DNA of 34,526 nucleotides from Amarolinea aalborgensis. Its GTDB lineage: Bacteria; Chloroflexota; Anaerolineae; SSC4; Amarolineaceae. Where the stretch lies: assembly GCF_900491745.1 (NCBI RefSeq), contig NZ_UETR01000033.1:1-34526 (forward strand), written 5' to 3'. Below are positions 8,448 to 14,249 of the stretch, in pieces (the first letter of the stretch is position 1; the number at the start of each line of letters is the position of its first letter). Under the pieces are notes generated by a model that did no database searches, had not been told where the DNA came from, and was given only the letters and a program-made list of their open reading frames with translations. Position numbers and translations under genes: made by a program.

Positions 8448-8834
8448 TCAAGTCATGAGCTCCACCAGATGGCGCCTGTTCTCAGCGGGGGCGAACGGCT
8501 CGGGCCAGTACTCGACCAGCCTGGTGATCTTGCAGGCGCGCACCGTGAAGAAGGAAACCGGCTCAGCGGATTGCGTTCCGTCGGTGAGGCTGACTTGAGT
8601 GACAACAGACTCGCCGCTCGCGACAAGCTGATTGACGCGGAACTCCCAGCGCGAGGTCGTTGGGTACTCAGCATTCATTTGGCAGAAGCGCTCAGGGCCG
8701 CGAATGCGCTCCTTGGACTGCGGCCACTCCATGATAAACTCCGGCGCAAGAACCGACTTGACCGCATGGAAGTCGTTGGTCGCCATCAGGCGCCAGAATT
8801 CGCGCACCACGGACTCTACCGATTGCTCTGACAT
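8448..8834 (-). CDS. NTF2/SnoaL-like small protein
   Basis: The 128-residue product (MSEQSVESVVREFW...) has the size and pattern of the NTF2/SnoaL cone fold: an N-terminal helix (VVREFWRLMATNDF), the AVKSVLAPEFIMEWPQ strand-loop, a helix with FCQMNAEYP, and alternating hydrophobic strands ending in ITRLVEYWPEP. Family members include ketosteroid isomerases, polyketide cyclases and many proteins of unknown ligand, so the substrate cannot be assigned. The start at 8834 is preferred over the longer frame to 8873, because a promoter -10 element ends nine bases upstream and would place the transcript start close to this ATG. No ribosome site is visible. It leads the transcript that includes the LuxR regulator. 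Confidence 0.75.
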   Translation of the reverse strand: MSEQSVESVVREFWRLMATNDFHAVKSVLAPEFIMEWPQSKERIRGPERFCQMNAEYPTTSRWEFRVNQLVASGESVVTQVSLTDGTQSAEPVSFFTVRACKITRLVEYWPEPFAPAENRRHLVELMT

Positions 8835-8843
8835 AGCAGTGAG

Positions 8844-8873
8844 ATTGTACCACATGTGTTCAGTTGTGAGCAA
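8844..8873 (-). promoter_or_regulatory. Extended -10 promoter for the NTF2-LuxR transcript, probably leaderless
   Basis: On the minus strand TTGCTC (8873-8868), an 18-base spacer and TACAAT (8849-8844) form a sigma-70-like promoter, with TG one base before the -10 hexamer. Only nine bases separate the hexamer from the ATG at 8834, and there is no Shine-Dalgarno sequence. Confidence 0.55.
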
Positions 8874-8934
8874 CCGAGACCGGCCATGCCAAACAGGAGG
8901 AGAGCCGCGCAGGTGCGGCCCTTTCCCGCCATCT

Positions 8935-8963
8935 TTGACAATTCACCCCGGCTATGCTAACAT
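8935..8963 (+). promoter_or_regulatory. Promoter of the aromatic biosynthesis cluster
   Basis: A perfect -35 TTGACA (8935-8940), a 17-base spacer and TAACAT (8958-8963) place the transcript start near 8970. That is just upstream of the leader ORF and divergent from the NTF2-LuxR promoter. Confidence 0.7.
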
Positions 8964-9002
8964 GCCCACAGTCTTGACCCAATGCGTTATGCAGGCACAA
9001 TC

Positions 9003-9185
9003 ATGAGCAGAATCGCACGTTCGCTGGCTTCTAATCAACCGTCCAGCCACACCGCGGCGCCGTGCGCAGCGGCGGTCTTTGTGCGTCTGCCCAACCCACG
9101 CTCGTTTAGCTGGCGTGGGTTTTATTTTGCCTATTTTTATGGCGCCTATCTGCGCCAACGAACGAGTGCCCACGCATCCGGGTGA
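9003..9185 (+). CDS. Aromatic-rich leader peptide of the aromatic biosynthesis cluster
   Basis: The 60-codon ORF opens at ATG 9003; an in-frame ATG at 8982 and a GTG at 9081 preceded by GGCGG are alternatives. It holds a dense run of aromatic codons: FSW at 9105-9113, then FYFAYFYGAY at 9120-9149. That is four Phe, four Tyr and one Trp codon within fifteen positions. It stops at 9183-9185, between the mutually exclusive hairpins described separately. The design matches attenuator leader peptides such as PheL and TrpL: slow decoding of aromatic codons reports scarcity of charged tRNA. It precedes genes that make precisely these amino acids. It is longer than enterobacterial leaders (about 15 residues), so the GTG start, giving about 34 residues, is attractive. 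Its function is inferred. Confidence 0.7.
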   Translation: MSRIARSLASNQPSSHTAAPCAAAVFVRLPNPRSFSWRGFYFAYFYGAYLRQRTSAHASG

Positions 9186-9257
9186 TGACAAGGACGTTCA
9201 AACCCAACCGACCAGGAAGGCCGAGAAGCGTGGCGCACAAGCCCACGCTTCTTTTTT
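9093..9257 (+). promoter_or_regulatory. Transcription attenuator with competing hairpins
   Basis: Five segments share one complementary core. A (9093-9101) pairs with B (9113-9121) in a perfect 9-bp hairpin. C (9166-9175) can pair with B over 7 bp or with D. C:D (9228-9238) gives 10 bp with one bulged C. D (9224-9233) pairs with E (9243-9252) in a 10-bp hairpin followed by a six-T run (9252-9257), an intrinsic terminator. C:D and D:E exclude each other. A ribosome stalled on the aromatic codons (9111-9149) masks A and B and leaves C free to form the antiterminator. A ribosome reaching the stop at 9183 covers C and allows termination. The geometry is read directly; the mechanism is inferred from known attenuators. 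Confidence 0.75.
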
Positions 9258-9291
9258 GCCCGCCAAGCAACGGCCTCAGGGAGTTAAGCAC

Positions 9292-10851
9292 ATGACCATT
9301 GTCTGCCGAGGGGTGCGCGGCGCCACGACCGTGGATGGCAACACCCGCGAAGAGGTGCTGCGCCGCACGCGAGAAATGCTGGCGCTGATGATCCGGCTGA
9401 ATGGCATGCGGCCGGATGAGGTGGCCGCGGCGCTGTTTACCACCACCACCGATGTCAACAGCGAGTTCCCAGCCTTTGCTGCACGCCAGTTGGGCTGGCT
9501 GGACGCAGCGCTGATGTGCGGGCATGAGATGGCGGTGCCCGGCGCGTTGGGTATGTGCATCCGTGTGCTGGTCTTCTGGAACACCGACCGCCCCGCGACC
9601 GATCTGCACCATGTCTATGTGCGCGGCGCGCGCCATCTGCGCCCTGACAAGGCTGCCCTGCCGCCTGTGGACTGGGACAGTCTCAACGACTGGATCGAGC
9701 GCCAAATGCAGAACTGGCGCGAGCGACGCCAGACGCAAAATCAAGCACGGCTACCGCTCGCTGCGCCGGCGCGGCTGAGCCTGGAAGAGGCGACCAGCGG
9801 CCCGGATCCGGCGCCAGCAACCGAGGCGCGGACAACAGGAATCGCATCTTATGTCAATCAAAGGGAGGCATTGCCGATGGGGACAGACAACGGTCACGCG
9901 CCAGGCAGCGATCAAGCGCCTGCGCCCGCCATCGCCGCGGCCCCGTCAGGTGCAAACCAGACGGCGCCGACCGGCTTCCGCGTGGCTTTCCAGGGCGAGC
10001 ATGGGGCGTATTCCGAGCAGGCCGCCCGTCAGCATTTCAACGAACCGGTGCAAACACTGCCCTGCCACACCTTCGAGGAGATCTTTGCCCTGGTGGACAA
10101 GGGCGGCGCGGATTTTGGCGTGGCGCCGGTGGAGAACTCGGTGGCCGGCTCGATCAACAAGACCTACGACCTGCTGCTGGAGCGCGATTTGACGGTCGTG
10201 GGCGAGATTCTGCTGCGCGTGCGCCACAATCTGCTGGCCTTGCCCGGCACCGGCGTGGCCGACATTCAGCAGGTGCGCTCGCATCCCCAGGCGTTGGCGC
10301 AGTGCGAGCGTTACTTGAACCAACACGGCTGGCGCGCCATTCCCTGGTACGACACGGCCGGCAGCGCCAAGGAGCTGGCGCAGAATCCAGAACCAGGCGT
10401 GGCGGTGATTGCCAGCGCGCTGGCTGCGCGCACCTACGGGCTGGCGGTGCTGGAAGAAGGCATCGAAGACCTGCTGTGGAATTTCACGCGCTTCTTCGTC
10501 GTCGCGCAGCGCGGCGCCGCGATTTCAGCCCCGCCGGCGAATGGTGAGCCGTTCAAGACCTCGCTCGTCTTTGCAACGCCGCACACGCCGGGCGCGCTGC
10601 ACGGCTGCCTGGGTGAATTTGCCAGCCGCGGCATCAACCTGGCAAAGCTGGAAAGCCGGCCGCGGCGCAATCGCCCGTGGCACTACGTTTTTTATCTTGA
10701 CTTCGAGGGCGATTGGCGCCAGCCTGCCTGTCAGGAAGCCCTGGTGGCCGTGTTGGCTCGCGCCGCGTTCGTCAAGCTGCTCGGCTCCTACCCCGCGGCC
10801 CGCATGCCAGAAATGGGCGAAATGGCGCAGGACGCCGTGCTGCAGATCTGA
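9292..10851 (+). CDS. pheA: Fused AroH-type chorismate mutase / prephenate dehydratase with ACT domain
   Basis: The 519-residue protein combines two steps of phenylalanine synthesis: chorismate to prephenate, then prephenate to phenylpyruvate. Residues 1 to about 125 are an AroH-fold chorismate mutase (CRGVRGATTV; R9, C76, E79 and R91 match catalytic positions of the Bacillus subtilis enzyme; HVYVRGARHLRPD near its end). A Pro-Ala-rich linker of about 90 residues follows. The dehydratase spans about 227-415 (RVAFQGEHGAYSE; catalytic TRF at 399-401), then an ACT domain (about 422-505) with the GALH and ESRP motifs of Phe feedback binding. The start at 9292 has AGGGAG upstream; the longer open frame runs through the terminator. 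An internal ATG at 9877 with a strong ribosome site may give the dehydratase alone. The familiar E. coli fusion uses the unrelated AroQ fold instead. Confidence 0.92.
   Translation: MTIVCRGVRGATTVDGNTREEVLRRTREMLALMIRLNGMRPDEVAAALFTTTTDVNSEFPAFAARQLGWLDAALMCGHEMAVPGALGMCIRVLVFWNTDRPATDLHHVYVRGARHLRPDKAALPPVDWDSLNDWIERQMQNWRERRQTQNQARLPLAAPARLSLEEATSGPDPAPATEARTTGIASYVNQREALPMGTDNGHAPGSDQAPAPAIAAAPSGANQTAPTGFRVAFQGEHGAYSEQAARQHFNEPVQTLPCHTFEEIFALVDKGGADFGVAPVENSVAGSINKTYDLLLERDLTVVGEILLRVRHNLLALPGTGVADIQQVRSHPQALAQCERYLNQHGWRAIPWYDTAGSAKELAQNPEPGVAVIASALAARTYGLAVLEEGIEDLLWNFTRFFVVAQRGAAISAPPANGEPFKTSLVFATPHTPGALHGCLGEFASRGINLAKLESRPRRNRPWHYVFYLDFEGDWRQPACQEALVAVLARAAFVKLLGSYPAARMPEMGEMAQDAVLQI
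9860..9879 (+). promoter_or_regulatory. Internal ribosome binding site and ATG between the two enzyme domains
   Basis: AAAGGGAGG (9860-9868) lies eight bases before an in-frame ATG (9877) in the linker between chorismate mutase and dehydratase. It is stronger than the site at the head of the gene, and would yield a free prephenate dehydratase-ACT protein of 324 residues. Confidence 0.6.
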
Positions 10852-10944
10852 GATCAGAGAGCGGAGACCAGAGACCGGAGAGCGGAAACTCTCATCCACA
10901 CATCATCCGTTTTTCCACATACCTGATCTCTAATCTCTGATCTC
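10850..10944. repeat. Intergenic inverted repeat with GAGA-rich degenerate repeats
   Basis: The gap between pheA and the first DAHP synthase gene has 11-bp inverted arms GAGATCAGAGA (10850-10860) and its complement (10934-10944). The left side holds degenerate AGAGCGGA/AGACCAGAGA units. It resembles small non-coding intergenic repeats; no gene is seen. Downstream, CACTTTG is duplicated (10952-10964). Confidence 0.45.
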
Positions 10945-10992
10945 TAGTCTGCACTTTGCACTTTGTATTTTGTACTTCCATGGGGGGAACTT

Positions 10993-12006
10993 ATGATCGT
11001 CGTCATGAAACCAGGAGCAACGGCCGGAGAAATTGGGGCGGTGATTGCCAGGGTGCAGGAGTTGGGCCTGATGCCGCATCCCATCTACGGCGAAGAGCAC
11101 ACGGTGGTAGCCATCGTGGGCAACGAACGCAAGGTTGACAAAGAAATCTTCGAGGTAATGCCCGGCGTCGAACGGACGATGGTGGTCATGCACCCCTTCA
11201 AGCTCGCCAGCCGCACTTCGAAGCCGGAAGATACCGTGATTGCCCTCAACGGCGTTAAGATCGGCGGCAAGAAGCTGACGATCATGGCCGGGCCATGTTC
11301 GGTGGAAAGCCGCAGCCAGGTGCTGGAAACGGCCTGGGCGGTGAAGGAAGCCGGCGCTACCATCCTGCGCGGCGGCGCGTTCAAGCCGCGCAGCTCACCC
11401 TACAGCTTCCAGGGCTTGGGCCTCAAGGGCCTGGAGTACCTGGCCGAAGCGCGTGAGCAGACCGGGTTGTACATCGTCACCGAGGTGATGACGCCAGAAG
11501 CGGTGTCCATGGTGGCCGAATACGCGGATATTCTGCAGATCGGCGCGCGCAACATGCAGAACTACGGCTTGCTGCACGCGGTGGGCAGAATCCAACGCCC
11601 GGTGCTGCTCAAGCGCGGGCTGATGTCCACGATCGAGGAACTGCTCATGTCGGCCGAATACATCCTGAGCAACGGCAACTACCGCGTGATGCTGTGCGAG
11701 CGCGGCATCCGCACCTTCGAGACCTACACGCGCAACACGTTCGATCTCAACGCGGTGCCGGTGCTCAAGCAGCTCAGCCATCTGCCGGTCATCGCCGACC
11801 CCAGTCACGCCACCGGCAAATCGGAACTGGTGATTCCTATGGCGCGGGCAGCCATCGCGGCCGGCGCGGATGGTCTCATCCTGGAAGTCCACCCGGCCCC
11901 TGAAACGGCCTTGTCGGACGGCGCACAAAGCCTCAAGCCGGAGAAGTTCGCGCAATTGATGCAGGAGCTGAAGCGCATCGCCGCGGCCATGGATCGCGAG
12001 CTATAG
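10993..12006 (+). CDS. aroF: 3-deoxy-7-phosphoheptulonate synthase, Thermotoga type (copy 1)
   Basis: This enzyme condenses phosphoenolpyruvate with erythrose 4-phosphate, the first step of the shikimate pathway. The 337-residue protein has an N-terminal ferredoxin-like regulatory domain (MIVVMKPGATAGEIG, residues 1-68), as in the Thermotoga maritima enzyme, where it mediates feedback inhibition by Tyr or Phe. The TIM barrel follows: GPCSVES (metal-binding Cys), RGGAFKPRSSPYSFQG (substrate Lys/Arg), IGARNMQN, DPSHATG (metal His), LEVHP (metal Glu) and LSDGAQS (metal Asp). Every expected ligand is present. The start at 10993 follows GGGGGGA and is preferred over the frame start ten codons upstream. 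A second paralogue follows after 22 bases. Confidence 0.95.
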   Translation: MIVVMKPGATAGEIGAVIARVQELGLMPHPIYGEEHTVVAIVGNERKVDKEIFEVMPGVERTMVVMHPFKLASRTSKPEDTVIALNGVKIGGKKLTIMAGPCSVESRSQVLETAWAVKEAGATILRGGAFKPRSSPYSFQGLGLKGLEYLAEAREQTGLYIVTEVMTPEAVSMVAEYADILQIGARNMQNYGLLHAVGRIQRPVLLKRGLMSTIEELLMSAEYILSNGNYRVMLCERGIRTFETYTRNTFDLNAVPVLKQLSHLPVIADPSHATGKSELVIPMARAAIAAGADGLILEVHPAPETALSDGAQSLKPEKFAQLMQELKRIAAAMDREL

Positions 12007-12028
12007 AAGCTAAAGAAGGGAGGCAAGC

Positions 12029-13042
12029 ATGATCATTGTCATGAAACCGGGGGCCTCGGAGGCCGATATTCGCACGGTGGTCGGACGCGTCGAGCGCATG
12101 GGTTACAAGGTGCACCTGAGCCAGGGCGAAGCGCGCACCGTAATCGGCGTTGTGGGCGAGAAGCCGATCGTCGAGCGCGAGCAGTTCGATATGATGGAAG
12201 GCGTGGAAAAGACGGTGCGCATCCTGCAGCCGTTCAAGCTGGCCGGCCGTGAATTTCACCCCGCGGACACGGTGATTGACGTCAACGGCGTCAAAATCGG
12301 CGGGCCGCAGATCGTTCTGATGGCCGGGCCTTGTTCCGTTGAAAGCCAGGCGCAGCTGCTAGAAACCGCCTGGGCCGTCAAAGAGGCGGGCGCGCATATT
12401 CTGCGCGGCGGCGCGTTCAAGCCGCGCAGCTCGCCCTACAGCTTCCAGGGCATGGGCGAAGAGGGGCTAAAGATCCTGGCGGAGGCGCGTGCACAGACCG
12501 GCTTGCCCATCGTCACGGAAGTGATGGCGCCGGAGCAAGTTCCCCTGGTGGCCGAATACAGCGACATTCTGCAGATCGGCGCGCGCAACATGCAAAACTA
12601 CGCGCTGCTGCACGCCGTGGGGCGCAGCAATCGCCCCGTGTTTCTGAAGCGCGGCATGATGTCCACGATTGAGGAATGGCTGATGTCGGCCGAATATGTG
12701 CTGAGCAATGGCAATTACCAGGTGATGCTGTGCGAGCGCGGCATTCGCACCTTCGAACGCTACACACGTAACACGCTCGACATCAACGCCATCCCGGTGC
12801 TCAAGCAGCTCAGCCATCTGCCGGTGATCGGCGATCCCAGTCACGCGACGGGCAAATGGGATTTGGTCGCGGCCACGGCCAAGGCGTGCGTCGCGGCCGG
12901 CGCGGATGGCTTGATGATCGAAGTGCATCCGCACCCGGCCGACGCCCTCTCGGATGGCGCGCAGAGCCTGAAACCGGAGAAATTCGCCCAGCTGGTGCAG
13001 GAATTGAAGGCGGTTGCAGCCGCAGTTGGGCGCACACTGTAG
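12029..13042 (+). CDS. aroF: 3-deoxy-7-phosphoheptulonate synthase, Thermotoga type (copy 2)
   Basis: A second 337-residue DAHP synthase in tandem with copy 1. By eye about three quarters of residues are identical, with no indels, so this is a local duplication. The ferredoxin-like domain (MIIVMKPGASEADI) and the full set of barrel motifs are conserved (GPCSVES, KPRSSPYSFQG, DPSHATG, IEVHP, LSDGAQS). The N-terminal regulatory domain diverges more than the barrel (for example KVHLSQGEARTVIG in place of MPHPIYGEEHTVVA), compatible with different feedback specificities. A strong AAGGGAGG sits before the ATG. It is cotranscribed with copy 1; a separate promoter-like element follows it. Confidence 0.95.
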   Translation: MIIVMKPGASEADIRTVVGRVERMGYKVHLSQGEARTVIGVVGEKPIVEREQFDMMEGVEKTVRILQPFKLAGREFHPADTVIDVNGVKIGGPQIVLMAGPCSVESQAQLLETAWAVKEAGAHILRGGAFKPRSSPYSFQGMGEEGLKILAEARAQTGLPIVTEVMAPEQVPLVAEYSDILQIGARNMQNYALLHAVGRSNRPVFLKRGMMSTIEEWLMSAEYVLSNGNYQVMLCERGIRTFERYTRNTLDINAIPVLKQLSHLPVIGDPSHATGKWDLVAATAKACVAAGADGLMIEVHPHPADALSDGAQSLKPEKFAQLVQELKAVAAAVGRTL

Positions 13043-13070
13043 GCGCGCCAAGAAGGCGTTTTGCGTTTGT

Positions 13071-13081
13071 TGTGGTAAAAT
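13071..13081 (+). promoter_or_regulatory. Extended -10 element upstream of the Cys-motif membrane protein gene
   Basis: TGTGGTAAAAT lies seven bases before the ATG of a 17-codon ORF at 13089. No -35 hexamer is recognisable. The 11-mer matches the -10 region of the NTF2-LuxR promoter at ten of eleven positions, supporting a real promoter with little or no 5' leader. Confidence 0.45.
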
Positions 13082-13088
13082 GGCCGTC

Positions 13089-13142
13089 ATGAACTATACA
13101 CCACGTATCGTACGACCCACGCAGGGATGCAACCTGTCATGA
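13089..13142 (+). CDS. Possible 17-residue upstream peptide
   Basis: A short ORF (MNYTPRIVRPTQGCNLS) begins seven bases after a -10-like element. Its stop codon overlaps the ATG at 13139 of the next gene in an ATGA arrangement, as expected for translational coupling. No similarity is recognised. It may be a coupling device, or only the leader of the next gene. Confidence 0.35.
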   Translation: MNYTPRIVRPTQGCNLS

Positions 13143-14218
13143 CCACAGAATCTGCCATTGACCTGGAACATCCTTGCCCGTACGTCGGCACCGGTTTCGA
13201 TCGAACCGTTCATTTTGGCTATCCCACCCATGAAAACGTCTGTTTCGCGACCGGGCGCGGCGCAGGGATCGAGAATGGACACCAGGGTGTTTACTGCCTC
13301 ACCCCACAGCACGCGCAGTGCCCGCGCTACCTGCAAGCCATCGGCTCACCCAGCGCGCCGGTCATTGCCGAGGCCGAGGCGCCAGGCAAGCGCGTGCCTG
13401 CGGGAATGCTGCGCTATGCGCTGCTGGGCATCGCGGTTGTCCTCCTGGCCGTGGCGTTAGTCTGGCTGTGGCCCCAGATTCGCCCATCGGCGACGCCGCT
13501 TGTGGCAGCCACGGCCGTGCGCGCCACGGCCACGCCAACGAGCACACAGGCGACTGAGCCGACCGCGACGCCGTTCGTTCTGCAAGCGGTGAAGAGTACG
13601 CCTGGGCCGACTTCTCTGAACACACCCACGATTCCCCCAACGTCCACGGCCACGCCGACGGCCATCGCTGCGACGGCCGCCACGCCGACAACCACCGTCG
13701 CAGCAACGGCGACATCTGCGCCGACGGCGACGCCAACGCGGCCGAATACGCCGACTGTGCGCCCTACCGCCACCTCAACCGTGCGCCCAACCAGCACGCC
13801 AACCGTGCGCCCAACCGATACGCCAACGCGCCAGCCGACCGCGACGCCGGTCGGCGTGGATGCCGCGCCCATCCTGCGCGCGCCGGCCAATAACACCGAC
13901 GCCAGCGGGCTTGTCACGTTCAGTTGGGATTGGCCTGGCTCACCGCTGGCCCCGAACCAGGGTTTCGAGGTGCGCATTTGGCGCGCGGATCAGCCCGACC
14001 ACTACGGGGCCGCGGCGCCGGTGCGGACCAACAGCGCGACGATTGACCTGGCGGGCGCGTATGGCGTGCAGCAGGGAGGCAGCGGTCTCTATTTGTGGAC
14101 CGTGGCTGTGGTCGGACTCAACCCTTATCAGCGTATTGGGCCTGAGGCGGCGGCTCGCCAGCTGAAGATCGAACTGGCAGGCGGCGGTCCCACGCCGGCG
14201 CCTACCTTGCCGCCCTGA
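13139..14218 (+). CDS. Membrane-anchored protein with N-terminal four-cysteine motif and Pro-Thr stalk
   Basis: From ATG 13139 (13127 is an alternative start four codons earlier) the protein has 359 residues. The first 65 carry a spaced motif with four Cys: HPCPYVG, ENVCFATG, VYCLTPQH and CPRY (C17, C39, C57 and C65 if counted from 13127). Similar N-termini occur in Chloroflexota LysM-type proteins (recalled, not searched). A single transmembrane segment follows (LRYALLGIAVVLLAVALVWL), then a Thr-Pro stalk of about 115 residues. The C-terminal domain of about 110 residues (PILRAPANN..., FSWDWPG, YLWTVAVV) resembles a fibronectin/Ig-like beta-sandwich. Expected topology: Cys domain inside, sandwich outside. 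The Cys domain could bind a metal. It lies among aromatic biosynthesis genes with no obvious link to them. Confidence 0.7.
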   Translation: MTTESAIDLEHPCPYVGTGFDRTVHFGYPTHENVCFATGRGAGIENGHQGVYCLTPQHAQCPRYLQAIGSPSAPVIAEAEAPGKRVPAGMLRYALLGIAVVLLAVALVWLWPQIRPSATPLVAATAVRATATPTSTQATEPTATPFVLQAVKSTPGPTSLNTPTIPPTSTATPTAIAATAATPTTTVAATATSAPTATPTRPNTPTVRPTATSTVRPTSTPTVRPTDTPTRQPTATPVGVDAAPILRAPANNTDASGLVTFSWDWPGSPLAPNQGFEVRIWRADQPDHYGAAAPVRTNSATIDLAGAYGVQQGGSGLYLWTVAVVGLNPYQRIGPEAAARQLKIELAGGGPTPAPTLPP

Positions 14219-14249
14219 GATCAAAACCCGCCGTGAGGTTCCATTGATC

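Noticed and set aside
9001..9120. T-box riboswitch upstream of the aromatic genes
   Set aside because: A short ACCGCGG stretch occurs near 9050, but the full GGGTGG-ACCGCGG T-box with a following antiterminator is absent, and the leader-peptide model explains the hairpins better.
13254..13340. Selenocysteine or programmed frameshift in the Cys-motif protein
   Set aside because: The frame is open throughout, with no in-frame TGA or slippery heptamer before a stop.
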